From contig NC_002578.1 in the NCBI RefSeq assembly GCF_000195915.1, positions 899,644 through 963,643 of the forward strand: a stretch of 64,000 bases of DNA, in the 5' to 3' direction. Origin of the DNA: Thermoplasma acidophilum DSM 1728. Lineage in GTDB: Archaea; Thermoplasmatota; Thermoplasmata; Thermoplasmatales; Thermoplasmataceae. Made by a program: the position numbers and the translations under genes. Shown here piece after piece: positions 48,001 through 56,907 of the stretch. Position 1 is the first letter of the stretch, and the number at the start of each line of letters is the position of its first letter. The notes beneath the pieces were generated by a model. That model had not been told where the DNA came from and made no database searches. It worked only from the letters and a program-made list of their open reading frames with translations.

Positions 48001-48105
48001 TATCTTTTCAAGGATATTTTTATCCTTCCAGTACTTCAATATCTCAGAATCGATCTCTCTCAGCGTCATTCCAGGATCAATCTGTCTAAATCTTAAGGAC
48101 TGCAT
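45025..48105 (-). CDS. ileS: Isoleucyl-tRNA synthetase
   Basis: This 1026-residue class I synthetase has the HIGH box in PPTANGRPHIGHAM (about residue 50), a CP1 editing domain (TTTPWTLPSNEF), a zinc-type motif CPTCGEEM, the KMSKS box in GRKMSKSKGNSVY (about 594) and a C-terminal anticodon-binding region. It charges tRNA-Ile and edits valine. The length is normal for archaeal IleRS. ATG 48105 lies 26 bp from a TATA box, so the message is leaderless. Confidence 0.97.
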   Translation of the reverse strand: MQSLRFRQIDPGMTLREIDSEILKYWKDKNILEKILSKGGSKKFVFLEGPPTANGRPHIGHAMTRTIKDIVLRYNTMTDHKIYRRVGGWDCHGLPVELEAEKHFGFHTKSEIVNFGVEKFNQYCRESIFRYIDEWKQVDDLIGFSIDHNGDYITLRNDYMESEWFALKTMYNSGLLYKDYTVVPYCPRCETSLSSHEVAQGYKDVKDPSVYVRFKSADEENTYFVAWTTTPWTLPSNEFLVVNPDMEYSLVEAQGSRYYVASSRAGYIFKEYREIRRMHGRDLVGKRYLQLMPFLDPPSGSLKVVAGSFVTSEDGSGIVHAAPAFGADDYQIGKEEGVEILNPVDKNGRFADPRIPWNGKFVRDANEDIIVYLKKNQMLLKSEKYEHSYPFCYRCDTPLLYYPLDAWFIAVSRIRDKLVEYNERINWKPDYLKHGRFGNFLGEAKDWNLSRDRFWGTPLPAWRCKNGHLVFVGSRKEIEDLGGKVPEDLHRPYIDEVRFKCPTCGEEMSREPYVIDTWFDSGSATYAASHYPFEKNFDPETDVPVSFITEAIDQTRGWFYVLHVIATIMFNKNAYESALSINFILDAQGRKMSKSKGNSVYALDFLNEVPPDSLRLFFLYGAPWKSKNLDKKVIDEVSRKTLMTVLNVYSFFAYNANIDNFQWNGLQLSGNALDRYMVSKVNSFVRSSRDAYESLDFHEVVRASMEFVDDLSNFYLRLSRRRFWAEGFDDDKLSAYSTLYYALKAFSEVMAPITPFFSDFIYLNLGGDKESVHLEAFPEFDSTLMDEKLESEMDRAYSVIETVRRLRQENSIKGRQPLREILIAGDMEESIIDVVKSELNAKDIKLIERDQEPIRLSADLRMDRAAPVLRSRVNAVRHKIRSMDGLEVQRQISEKGFVEIDGVRLDPDMVEISRVPDPNYAYSQTEKYGIDVFINKNIDRDGYLEGLARELVRRIQVMRKEMNLNYTDRIITHLDLSDDFLEALNKHAEYIKNETQSDSIITDKVEGMKLWEINGEPVRIKIDLAR

Positions 48106-48124
48106 TCTTTACCTTAATAGACAA

Positions 48125-48136
48125 GCTTATATATGC
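48125..48136 (-). promoter_or_regulatory. TATA box of ileS
   Basis: GCTTATATATGC on the plus strand (GCATATATAAGC on the minus strand) is centred 26 bp from the ileS ATG and is close to the archaeal consensus. Confidence 0.6.
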
Positions 48137-48255
48137 TTTTACCGATTGGCCCGGCCTTTCACCGTATGCCGGATAGCATAGGCAGTCAAAAAACCATGAT
48201 CCCGATACCTGATCCTTTCGCTGATCGATCATAGGAAAAAATTTGTAAAGGTTCT

Positions 48256-48268
48256 CACAATGATTGTG
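48256..48268 (+). promoter_or_regulatory. Candidate operator overlapping the PfkB-kinase start
   Basis: CACAAT-G-ATTGTG is a perfect 6-bp inverted repeat with one central base, ending two bases before ATG 48271. A weak TATA-like element (AATTTGTAAA, about 48240-48249) lies 26 bp before the ATG, so the palindrome would cover the initiation site. Confidence 0.35.
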
Positions 48269-48270
48269 GG

Positions 48271-49134
48271 ATGAGGTTTCTCGCCTACTTTGGACATCTC
48301 AACATAGACGTTCTCATATCGGTAGATTCAATTCCGCGTGAAGGATCTGTTAATGTTAAGGATCTCAGGCCACGCTTCGGCGGTACCGCTGGAAACTTTG
48401 CCATTGTTGCACAGAAGTTCCGGATTCCATTCGACTTGTACTCGGCTGTGGGAATGAAGACGCACAGGGAATACCTGGCCATGATCGAGAGCATGGGCAT
48501 AAATACGGGCCACGTGGAGAAGTTCGAAGATGAGAGCGGCCCGATATGCTATATTGCCACTGACGGAAAGAAGCAGGTCTCCTTTATGCATCAAGGGGCA
48601 ATGGAAAAATGGAAACCGCAGTTAGCGGATGAATACGAGTATGTTCATTTCAGCACCGGACCCAATTATCTGGATATGGCCAAGAGCATCAGATCGAAAA
48701 TAATATTCGATCCTTCGCAGGAGATACACAAATATTCCAAAGACGAACTAAAGAAATTCCATGAAATTTCGTACATGTCCATATTCAACGATCACGAGTA
48801 CCGCGTATTCAGAGAAATGACTGGCCTGAGCTCTCCAAAGGTTACGACGATCGTAACCAATGGAGAAAGAGGATCTTCACTGTTCATGGATGGGAAAAAA
48901 TATGATTTTCCTGCCATCCCATCCAGTGGTGATACGGTTGGTGCCGGGGACTCCTTCCGAGCAGGCCTTTATCTGGCCCTCTACAACCGCAGGAGCATAG
49001 AAAAGGGCATGATCTACGGCACAATAATAGCACACCACGTTATAGATGATGGAATCGAAAACTTTTCGCTCAATATGGAAGATCTGGAAAGAGAAACCGA
49101 GAATTACAGACGCATGTTCACAAAGAGATCCTGA
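48271..49134 (+). CDS. PfkB/ribokinase-family kinase (nucleoside or sugar)
   Basis: This 287-residue PfkB kinase has the N-terminal substrate motif GHLNIDVLISVDSIPREG, RFGGTAGNFAIVAQ, and the C-terminal catalytic/anion-hole motif SSGDTVGAGDSFRAGLYLAL with the base Asp in GAGDS. It transfers the ATP gamma-phosphate to a sugar hydroxyl. Relatives in archaea act on nucleosides or on sugars; the sequence alone does not decide. I recall that a T. acidophilum protein of this family was characterised as a nucleoside kinase. A palindrome covers the start region. Confidence 0.88.
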   Translation: MRFLAYFGHLNIDVLISVDSIPREGSVNVKDLRPRFGGTAGNFAIVAQKFRIPFDLYSAVGMKTHREYLAMIESMGINTGHVEKFEDESGPICYIATDGKKQVSFMHQGAMEKWKPQLADEYEYVHFSTGPNYLDMAKSIRSKIIFDPSQEIHKYSKDELKKFHEISYMSIFNDHEYRVFREMTGLSSPKVTTIVTNGERGSSLFMDGKKYDFPAIPSSGDTVGAGDSFRAGLYLALYNRRSIEKGMIYGTIIAHHVIDDGIENFSLNMEDLERETENYRRMFTKRS

Positions 49135-49207
49135 TCAGGGCAGTTGGAACTCAAATTATGGCCCAGATCAGGAAAACAATTTTATCGATATTAGCGTTCA
49201 ACGAAGG

Positions 49208-49732
49208 ATGATATACGAGTTTGAGGGCAGGATACCGGAGATAGATCCGAGCGCCTATGTGAGCGAAAGCGCTACGGTTATAGGCAAGGTGAAGATCGGA
49301 AAAGAGGTCTGGATAGGCCCGGGAGCAGTGCTTCGCGGTGATTACGGCGAGATAGAGGTGGGTGATTACTCTGCCATCGAGGACAACTGCGTCATACATG
49401 CCAGGCCTGGAGAGAAGACAACCATTGGGCAGCATGTCACCATCGGGCATCTTTCGGTGATACACACGGGCAGAATAAGGGACTGGGCCGTTATAGGCAT
49501 GGGTTCAACCGTTTCTGACTTCGCCGTTGTGGGTGTATGGGCAGCCATAGGTGAAGGGGCTGTAGTCAAAAACAGGCAGGAAATACCTGATGAGGCCGTT
49601 GCGGTCGGTGTACCCGCAAAGGTAATAGGGAAAATAGATGATGATTACAAGAAGCTATGGACGGACTACAAGCACAATTACAACACGTTCAGCTCAAGAT
49701 ACAAAACGAATCTGAAACCAATTAATAGATGA
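49208..49732 (+). CDS. Gamma-class carbonic anhydrase-like protein (left-handed beta-helix)
   Basis: This 174-residue hexapeptide-repeat protein starts MIYEFEGRIPEIDPSAYVSE and has repeating coils such as VIGKVKIGKEVWIGPGAVLRGD. The three expected zinc histidines are present in CVIHARPG and TIGHLSVIHTGR; the usual HGC after the third His is HTG. A C-terminal helix follows the beta-helix. The family hydrates CO2 in some members and has unknown activity in many. ATG 49208 is 26 bp from the TATA box CAATTTTATCG (49178-49188); the frame itself is open back to 49046 inside the kinase gene. Confidence 0.85.
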   Translation: MIYEFEGRIPEIDPSAYVSESATVIGKVKIGKEVWIGPGAVLRGDYGEIEVGDYSAIEDNCVIHARPGEKTTIGQHVTIGHLSVIHTGRIRDWAVIGMGSTVSDFAVVGVWAAIGEGAVVKNRQEIPDEAVAVGVPAKVIGKIDDDYKKLWTDYKHNYNTFSSRYKTNLKPINR

Positions 49733-49753
49733 TTGAGTAAAAAATCGACAAGT

Positions 49754-49768
49754 TTTATTATAAATATT
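49754..49768 (+). promoter_or_regulatory. TATA box of the eno-dphB operon
   Basis: TTTATTATAAATATT spans 49754-49768, with its centre 20-25 bp before ATG 49781. It is an AT-rich, strong-looking box and the only promoter before enolase. Confidence 0.6.
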
Positions 49769-49780
49769 TAATAGGTACGC

Positions 49781-50986
49781 ATGGAACTACCTATAGAAGA
49801 AATAAAAGTAAGAAAGGTCCTTGATTCAAGGGGAAATTTTACCGTGGAGGCCGACGTCACGGTTCCGAATGGTTTTGGAAGGACCTCTGCGCCAGCTGGA
49901 GCGAGTACAGGGGAAACAGAAGTTATAGCCTTTTCCAAATCCGGAATCGACGCATCGATACAGTTCTTCGAATCTAAGGTGAAGAGATCACTTATAGGAT
50001 TCAACGCACTGGATCAGAGCGGCTTCGACAAGCTTCTCACCGATATAGACGGATCGGGCAACTTCTCCAATCTCGGAGGAAATCTAGCAACCGCCTTATC
50101 CATGTCAGTAGCCAAGGCAGCAGCACAGAGCCTTGGAATACCACTTTACAGATACGTCGGAGGAATCAGATCAACCATACCCAGGCCGATGGGCAACGTC
50201 ATAGGCGGCGGAAAGCATGCAAGAAATGGCACATCGATACAGGAATTTCTCGTATCCGCTCAGGGCAGCACATTCCTTGAGTCAGCGTACATAAACGTGC
50301 TAGTGCACAGGCGCATCGGCGACATGCTTTCCGACAAATTCAAAGACATAAGCATAGGCGTCGGCGACGAGAGGACATGGAGCGTTAACCTCAGCGATGA
50401 GGAGGCTTTCGAGATACTGAACGAGGCGGTCAAGGAGATTTCGTCCGAGAAGAAGGTTAAGATATACACAGGTGTTGACTTTGCAGCAGATTCCCTGTAC
50501 GAGAATGGAAAATACGTGTACAAACACACAACGAAGAGCAGGGATGAACAGATAGATTATGCCATATCGATATCGAAAGACTTCGGTGTCTACTATATCG
50601 AGGATCCCATGTACGATACTGATTTCGACGGCTTCGCGGAGATAACGGCAAGAATAGGGGATAGGAGCCTCATCGTGGGCGACGATCTGTATACAACAAA
50701 TCCGGACAGGATAAGAAAGGGTGTGGAGAAGAAATCCACCAACGCTGTGCTCATAAAGGTGAACCAGATCGGTACTCTAAGCGCAGCCAGGGAAGCCGTG
50801 GCCGTTGCCACATTTGCCGGAATGAAAAATATAGTGAGCCACAGATCTGGAGAAACCACCGATGATTTCCTCGCGCACCTTTCAGTGGCCTTCGGATCCA
50901 CGTTCGTCAAGACTGGAGTGATAGGCGGAGAACGTGTTGCAAAGCTGAACGAGATAGCGAGGATAGAAGAATGCTTAACATCATAG
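49781..50986 (+). CDS. eno: Enolase
   Basis: This 401-residue enolase has the active-site loop [12 protein letters not shown], metal ligands in the [14 protein letters not shown] and [13 protein letters not shown] strands, catalytic Lys in [12 protein letters not shown], and [15 protein letters not shown]. It interconverts 2-phosphoglycerate and phosphoenolpyruvate, which links to the PPDK gene 1.7 kb downstream. The length is slightly shorter than that of bacterial enolases. Its last 16 bases overlap the diphthine synthase start. Confidence 0.97.
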
Positions 50987-51744
50987 GAGTTGGACTTCGA
51001 GGGACTGGCAGTATAACATTTGATGAATTCGATGCGCTGCGCACCAGTGATTTCGTGTACGCCGATATGTACACGTCCATAGGGCAGCCCGGGCTAATAA
51101 GAAAGATCAGCGCCATGATCGACAGGGACATCTTACCGCTCACAAGGGATGAGATAGAGAATGGATCGATACTTCCACAGGCTGCATCGAAAAATGTAAG
51201 CCTTATCGTTGTAGGCGATCCATTGATGGCCACCACGCACAACGAACTCAGGTACGAGGCCATGAACCAGGGGATTGGCGTTCGGATCTTCGAGAATGCG
51301 TCCATACTGAATGCCGCAATAGGAAAGGCAGGCCTCATGGTTTACAAGGTTGCGCCTCCCGTCTCCCTGCCCAGGATATCCGAGAAATTTTTCCCGCTCA
51401 GTGTCATAGACAAGATAAAGAGGAACGCTGACCTCGGATTACATACACCCGTGCTCATAGATCTTGAAGATCAGGAAAACATACCTCTGCACGATGCGCT
51501 TGCATCGCTCTTGGAGATGGAGAGAAGAAGGGAATACAGCGGAATCATCAGAGAAATATGCGTACTCTCCCGCATTTCCTTCCCAGATGAGAAGATACTG
51601 TTCGGAAGGATCGAGGACATGATGCAGCAGGAAGTCAACTCGCCCTACATGATGTTTATACTATCGAAACTCGACGACAACGAGAGGAGGTTTCTGTCTC
51701 TATTTTCCGAATCCGTTTCCAAAGTAAGCGATGCCAGATCCTGA
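50971..51744 (+). CDS. dphB: Diphthine synthase (DphB/Dph5)
   Basis: This 257-residue SAM-dependent methyltransferase of the tetrapyrrole-methylase fold starts [20 protein letters not shown]. It has [17 protein letters not shown] (the SAM-site GDP motif) and [17 protein letters not shown]. It methylates the modified histidine of elongation factor 2 on the way to diphthamide. It overlaps enolase by 16 bp, so translation is coupled. Confidence 0.95.
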   Translation: MLNIIGVGLRGTGSITFDEFDALRTSDFVYADMYTSIGQPGLIRKISAMIDRDILPLTRDEIENGSILPQAASKNVSLIVVGDPLMATTHNELRYEAMNQGIGVRIFENASILNAAIGKAGLMVYKVAPPVSLPRISEKFFPLSVIDKIKRNADLGLHTPVLIDLEDQENIPLHDALASLLEMERRREYSGIIREICVLSRISFPDEKILFGRIEDMMQQEVNSPYMMFILSKLDDNERRFLSLFSESVSKVSDARS

Positions 51745-51807
51745 ATTTTTTCAAATATATGAAAATGTTTATGGCAAAAAATTTAACTTATAAAGTTATA
51801 ACTCAGT

Positions 51808-52152
51808 ATGGTCTACAGAAAGGTAACAATTTCGACAAAGGTTTTTGAAAACACGAACGCCATCGTCGCATGGGTTTCGGGAAGGCCGGTTCTTCTATCC
51901 AAGTATGAAGGGAAGTACTATGCAATGGATGCCGTCTGCGGCCACATGGGCTGCGCAATTCTCGATAAAGTTGAAGGTAAGGAGGCCGTCTGCCCTGCAC
52001 ACAGGGCAAGATACGATGTAACAACCGGCAAGAAGACTGCGGATGCCGTCATAAGGCCTGAGGTAAAATGCGAATACAACGAAGCCAGTGACACGCTAAA
52101 AGTGTACCCAGTGCGTGAAAACAATGGGTTTTTAGAGGTTGATATGCCGTGA
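51808..52152 (+). CDS. Rieske-type [2Fe-2S] ferredoxin
   Basis: This 114-residue soluble Rieske protein carries the cluster ligands C-x-H in DAVCGHMGCAIL and C-x2-H in AVCPAHRARYD; the last Tyr-Asp is common. It has no membrane anchor, so it should be a cytoplasmic electron carrier or a component for an oxygenase-like partner; no partner gene is adjacent. AAATTTAAC (51779-51787) is centred about 25 bp before ATG 51808 and suggests a leaderless message. Confidence 0.9.
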   Translation: MVYRKVTISTKVFENTNAIVAWVSGRPVLLSKYEGKYYAMDAVCGHMGCAILDKVEGKEAVCPAHRARYDVTTGKKTADAVIRPEVKCEYNEASDTLKVYPVRENNGFLEVDMP

Positions 52153-52209
52153 TCTCTTCACGTGCATGACCCTGCGTATGTTAATAACCAATGAAACGAT
52201 CTTTATCTC

Positions 52210-52626
52210 ATGTACTCTAAGATGGAGGGCAACTTCATAGTCGCCCGCTTCGATAAGAATACATCCTTTTTTGAAGACCTGGAAGAGGTATGCAACAAGC
52301 ACGGCGTCAAAGCAGGAACAGTTGTATGGGCAATCGGCATGCTCAAGGATTTTGAAGTTGGATACTGGAACGGACAGGACTACGAGAAAGAGACGTTCAG
52401 GGAGCGCCTTGAGATAGTGTCACTTCACGGCACCATAGCGGAGAACGATCCAAAGTACCACATACATGCATCAGGAGCAAGATCTAACCACATGATAGTC
52501 GGAGGCCATCTGTTCTCTGCCACGGTTGATCCGCTAATAGAGATACAGATAATGAAGATCGAAGGGCCAAAGATGACCAGGGTTCAGGACCCATCAGATA
52601 AACTTTTCAAGCTCAAAATAGAATGA
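52210..52626 (+). CDS. PPC/DUF296-domain protein
   Basis: This 138-residue PPC-domain protein contains the metal-binding histidines of the family in PKYHIHASGARSNHMIVGGHLF and a start FIVARFDKNTSFFEDLEEVC. In prokaryotes these small proteins form trimers that bind a metal ion; their role is unknown, and some are suggested to bind DNA. A TATA-like TTAATAACC (52181-52189) lies 26 bp before ATG 52210; the in-frame Met5 (52222) is an alternative start. Confidence 0.75.
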   Translation: MYSKMEGNFIVARFDKNTSFFEDLEEVCNKHGVKAGTVVWAIGMLKDFEVGYWNGQDYEKETFRERLEIVSLHGTIAENDPKYHIHASGARSNHMIVGGHLFSATVDPLIEIQIMKIEGPKMTRVQDPSDKLFKLKIE

Positions 52627-52640
52627 ATGAAAAATTATTT

Positions 52641-55301
52641 TCAATATTTTGAGATCTGTGTCATCTCCGGCCTGTTCCTAGCTATGCTGGATCTGGCTGC
52701 AGCCAGCCTAGCCACCGGTATCCTGTGGGGCGAGGCAGACACATAATCCAGACCGATCTCGTCGCAGAACTCTATCGTATCGGGATCTCCGCCCTGTTCG
52801 CCGCAGATTCCGACCTCGAGATCAGGCTTTGCCCTCTTGCCCCTCTCTACGGCCATCTTCATTAGTTCGCCAACTCCATCCCTGTCAACGGATGAGAACG
52901 GATCACTTTCCAGAATGCCGTTTTCAAGGTAGAAGAACATGAACTTGCCTTCAGCGTCGTCCCTGCTGTATCCAAACGTCATCTGAGTGAGATCGTTCGT
53001 TCCGAATGAGAAGAAGTCGGCATACTGTGCTATCTTATCTGCAGTAACACATGCCCTCGGTATCTCTATCATTGTCCCAAACTTGTACTTGACCTTCTCG
53101 TGATTCCTCACGGACTTTGCGGTCTCCTCGAGCCTTGCCCTGATCTTCCTGAGTTCGTTGTGGTGCCCGACAAGAGGTATCATTATCTCGGGATATATTT
53201 CACGGCCTTCCTCTATGACCTTTGCAGCTGCTTCGATTATAGCCCTGACCTGCATATCGTATATTTCTGGATAAACAAGTCCAACACGGCATCCTCTAAA
53301 GCCCAGCATGGGATTGAACTCCTCCAGATCCCTGACCGTTTTGAGAAGCTTTTCAAGGTATGGCAGATCCTCGATTTTTCCCTTTCCGTTATTTACGTCG
53401 TATATCTGCCTTATGATGTCCTCCTTGTTGGGAAGGAATTCGTGAAGTGGTGGATCCAGAAGCCTTATTATAACAGGATAACCCTCCATGGTGCGGAAGA
53501 ATTCGACGAAATCGTGTATCTGCATCGGTAACAACTGATCAAGGTATTTCTTTCGATCTTCAGGCGTCTCGCTCATTATCATCGATCGCATAATCCCTAT
53601 CCTGTCGTTGCCAAGGAACATTCTCTCCGTCCTTGCGAGGCCTATGCCCTCTGCACCATTCTCGCGCGCGATCTTGGCCTCTTCCGGCGTGTTTGCATTT
53701 GCCCTCACACCCAGCCTCCTGTACTTATCAGCGATCTCCAGAAGCCTCTTCGAATAATCGTCAACTGTGGGTTTCTCTACGGGCAACTCGCCCTCGTAGA
53801 AATAGCCAGATGTGCCGTCTATGGTCACCACATCGCCTTCTCTGAGCTTCTTTCCGCCAATGGTCAGCGTCTTCTCATTGGCATTCACCGACATGGATTC
53901 CACGCCCACCACGGCTGGCTTTCCCATTGCTCTGGCCACAACCGCAGCATGCGATGTCATGCCGCCCTTCTGCGTCAGGAATCCCTCACACACAGCCATC
54001 CCACGCACATCGTCGGCCGTGGTTTCAGGTCTGACGAGGATCATCTTCTTCGATTTCCCAATCTCAAGGGCACGCTCGGAAGAGAATACGATCATGCCAG
54101 AGGCTGCACCTGGAGATGCTGCAAGCCCCTTTCCGAGCGGAATTTCCCTACCCGTGGTCTTTACCTGCGGATGCATAGTCCTGTCGAACGTCGCCGGCGT
54201 AATCCGCATCAGGGCTTCCTCTTCCGATATGATCCCTTCATCCACCATATCAATGGCGATCCTGATGGCTGCCTTTGCACTCCTTTTCCCAGTCCTTGTC
54301 TGCAGCAGGTAGAGTTTTCCTCGCTCCACTGTGAACTCTATATCCTGCATATCCCTGTAGTGGTGTTCCAGGATGTCGCACGTCTTCATCAGATCCGCAT
54401 AGACCTGCGGCATCTCGTTCTGCATGTCATCGATGTACTTCGGCGTCCTTATGCCTGCAACGACATCCTCGCCCTGGGCGTTGGTAAGGTACTCGGCAAA
54501 TACCTTCTTCTCTCCCGTGTTTGGATCTCTTGTAAAGGCCACACCAGTAGCTGAATCGTCGCCCATGTTCCCAAAGACCATTGCGACTATGCTCACAGCC
54601 GTGCCCATATCATCCGGTATTCCATTCATCTTTCTGTAGGCAACAGCGCGCTTGCTGTTCCACGAGTTGAAAACCGATTTTATGGATTCAACCAGCTGCG
54701 TTTCTGGATCCTGAGGAAAGATCTTTCCATGCTTGCGGTATATTACGGTGTACTGATCGATGAGGCCCTGAAGGTCCTGTACAGTAAAGCGATCCTCATC
54801 ATAGCCCCTCATCCTCTTGACTTCTTCTATCTTCTCCCTGAACTCCTCATGCGGAAGCCCATAGACTATCTCTCCAAACATCTGTATGAGTCTCCTGTAG
54901 GCATCCATGGCAAAGCGCCTGTTATCGGTCATGAATGCCAATCCTTCAACAGTGCTGTCGTTCAGGCCCACGTTCAGTACCGTGTCCATCATGCCAGGCA
55001 TACTGACCGGTGCCCCTGATCTTACCGAAACCAGCAGCGGATTCTTTTCGTCGCCGAATACCCTGCCTACTTTATTTTCGAGATCGTGCAGTGCCTGCAT
55101 GACCTGATCCATCATGCCTTCGGGGAAACCGCCATGTTTCAAGAAGGCGATGCATGCCTTCGTCGTTATGGTAAATCCTGGAGGTACATTCAGACCTATC
55201 TTTGTCATCTCAGCTAGGCCGGCTCCCTTCCCACCGAGGAGGTCAACCATTTCTTTTCCTCCTTCATCAAATCTATAGACAAACTTCTCTATTTGTGCCA
55301 C
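52641..55301 (-). CDS. ppdK: Pyruvate, phosphate dikinase
   Basis: This 886-residue PPDK is full length. The N-terminal ATP-grasp region has LLGGKGAGLAEMTKIGLNVP; the swivelling phosphohistidine domain has GGMTSHAAVVARAMGKPAV (catalytic His); the C-terminal PEP/pyruvate barrel has FGTNDLTQMTFGYSRDD and the catalytic CGEQGGDP. It converts pyruvate + ATP + Pi to PEP + AMP + PPi, or the reverse, and completes lower glycolysis/gluconeogenesis with enolase. The start is GTG at 55301; the nearest TATA (about 55316-55327) is only about 20 bp away. It converges on the PPC-domain gene. Confidence 0.97.
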   Translation of the reverse strand: MAQIEKFVYRFDEGGKEMVDLLGGKGAGLAEMTKIGLNVPPGFTITTKACIAFLKHGGFPEGMMDQVMQALHDLENKVGRVFGDEKNPLLVSVRSGAPVSMPGMMDTVLNVGLNDSTVEGLAFMTDNRRFAMDAYRRLIQMFGEIVYGLPHEEFREKIEEVKRMRGYDEDRFTVQDLQGLIDQYTVIYRKHGKIFPQDPETQLVESIKSVFNSWNSKRAVAYRKMNGIPDDMGTAVSIVAMVFGNMGDDSATGVAFTRDPNTGEKKVFAEYLTNAQGEDVVAGIRTPKYIDDMQNEMPQVYADLMKTCDILEHHYRDMQDIEFTVERGKLYLLQTRTGKRSAKAAIRIAIDMVDEGIISEEEALMRITPATFDRTMHPQVKTTGREIPLGKGLAASPGAASGMIVFSSERALEIGKSKKMILVRPETTADDVRGMAVCEGFLTQKGGMTSHAAVVARAMGKPAVVGVESMSVNANEKTLTIGGKKLREGDVVTIDGTSGYFYEGELPVEKPTVDDYSKRLLEIADKYRRLGVRANANTPEEAKIARENGAEGIGLARTERMFLGNDRIGIMRSMIMSETPEDRKKYLDQLLPMQIHDFVEFFRTMEGYPVIIRLLDPPLHEFLPNKEDIIRQIYDVNNGKGKIEDLPYLEKLLKTVRDLEEFNPMLGFRGCRVGLVYPEIYDMQVRAIIEAAAKVIEEGREIYPEIMIPLVGHHNELRKIRARLEETAKSVRNHEKVKYKFGTMIEIPRACVTADKIAQYADFFSFGTNDLTQMTFGYSRDDAEGKFMFFYLENGILESDPFSSVDRDGVGELMKMAVERGKRAKPDLEVGICGEQGGDPDTIEFCDEIGLDYVSASPHRIPVARLAAARSSIARNRPEMTQISKY

Positions 55302-55412
55302 GGCGTCCTATTGAATGATATAAAAAGTTTTTTGCGGAAAATTTTTTGTTTAATTTTTCTTCTATACGAAAATCATTATCAAAAAAACGTAATTCGAAAT
55401 ACACATACAAGC

Positions 55413-55444
55413 TTTATATAACATGTGAAATAAAGTTTATATAT
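55413..55444 (+). promoter_or_regulatory. Tandem TATA boxes of the alpha/beta hydrolase gene
   Basis: TTTATATAA (55413-55421) is centred 26 bp before ATG 55443. A second box GTTTATATAT (55435-55444) overlaps that ATG and is about 21 bp before the in-frame ATG at 55461. Two alternative leaderless messages, and proteins differing by six residues, are possible. Confidence 0.5.
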
Positions 55445-56150
55445 GGATAGACATTCAATAATGACAAGTTTTGGAAATCTTTCATATCTGGAACGGCCCG
55501 GCTCATATCCTCTTGTGTTTCTTCATGGCTTAGGCGGGTCTGGAAACAACTGGATCAGATTGGACAGATTTCTCGATGGAAGATTCAGGATGATCTGTTT
55601 CGATCTGCTTGGCCATGGAAGAAGCGATAAACCAAGGGTAGAATATACTGTGGAGGTTCAGGCCTCCGCAATCGTGGAAGCGCTTTCCAAACTTGGAGTA
55701 AACAGATTCACACTGGTTGGAAATTCGTATGGAGGATGGATTTCGCTATACATAGCTCTTAAGAAGAAAGTTCCAGATTATTTAGTGCTTGTTGACAGCG
55801 CCGGCCTAAATCCAACAATAGCAGAACTCGGCGATGAGAAGCTGAATGAATTCGTAAAGAAGGTCATGTCGGTAGAGGAGGGAAACGACGAGTACGTCAT
55901 CAGAAATATATCCATAAACAACTCAAAAGAAGAGTGGAAGATAAAGGATGAAGATCTGAGATCAATAAAGACCAAAACGCTGATAATCTGGGGTACAGCA
56001 GACAACGTCCTCAGCATCGAGTATGGGAGGAAATTCCACGAACTGATACCGAATAGCCTGCTTTTTGAGATACCATATGCAAAGCACACGCCGCAGATAA
56101 CGCATCCTCAGATCGTTGCTAGAATAATAAACGATAACGTCAGAATTTGA
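55443..56150 (+). CDS. Alpha/beta-hydrolase (esterase/peptidase-type)
   Basis: The product has 235 residues with the oxyanion-hole motif [13 protein letters not shown], the nucleophile elbow [11 protein letters not shown] (Ser at about 97), the acid [13 protein letters not shown] (Asp) and the base His in [10 protein letters not shown]. The catalytic triad is complete. The fold family includes C-C hydrolases, esterases and prolyl iminopeptidases; specificity cannot be read. Its 3' end overlaps the convergent nitrilase-family gene by 11 bp. Confidence 0.88.
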
Positions 56151-56898
56151 CGTTTTCTACATTTTGGAATGAGTATATGCCCGGGTCCTCCCCATACCTC
56201 TTCTGGCGTCCTTCTTCGTAGTCTGCGGGATCCAGTAGAGCATCGAAGACGAGATCGTGAGAAATGGTCTTCCTTATCCTGAATCCATTTCCATCTCTAT
56301 AGGGTGTCACGGCGATCGAATTCCCACCGAACGGATCGGACAGAGAATTTACGGAAATGACCGGAACGCGGTTCTCAAGCGATCTGGCTGATATATAGAG
56401 ATGCCATTCTTCGACGAAATCAGAACGTATCAGCGATGGGTTTATGACGATGTTGCACCCTGATCTCATCAGTACCTTAACGTAGTACGGGAAGTCTATG
56501 TCATAGCAGATGGGCAATCCGATACTCAGGCCTCCGCCCGTAAATATCTTGACAGATGATCCTGATCTATATTTTCTGGGTTCGTCAGCATATAGCGATA
56601 TCTTGTCCTGATAGCCGACCATCTTCCCGTAATGGAAAAGATAAGACCTGTTGTATAGCGAAGTGCCGTCGCGTATGCTGAAAGAACCTGGCACGAAAAA
56701 TGGGATGTGGTCTTTATCGACGCCGTCCAATGCGCCGATCAGTTCCTCTTCCGTAAATTCACCAGTGACCCATTTTTCTGGAAACACCACGATATCCGAT
56801 GAAATATTTGACAGTATGGACCGAACGGTATCAAGAGCCTCTGATTTCTCGGTTCTCCTTGCCTGAACTGCGGTTATTTTGAGTGTTCCTGCCTCCAT
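56140..56898 (-). CDS. Carbon-nitrogen hydrolase (nitrilase superfamily)
   Basis: The product has 252 residues with the Glu-Lys-Cys triad visible in [22 protein letters not shown] and [14 protein letters not shown]. It should hydrolyse an amide, carbamoyl or nitrile bond; the family's exact substrate is not evident. ATG 56898 begins nine bases after the stop of CoaBC on the same strand, so the two are co-transcribed. A link to pantothenate/CoA amide metabolism is possible but inferred from position only. Confidence 0.85.
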
Positions 56899-56907
56899 GT
56901 ACAGACC

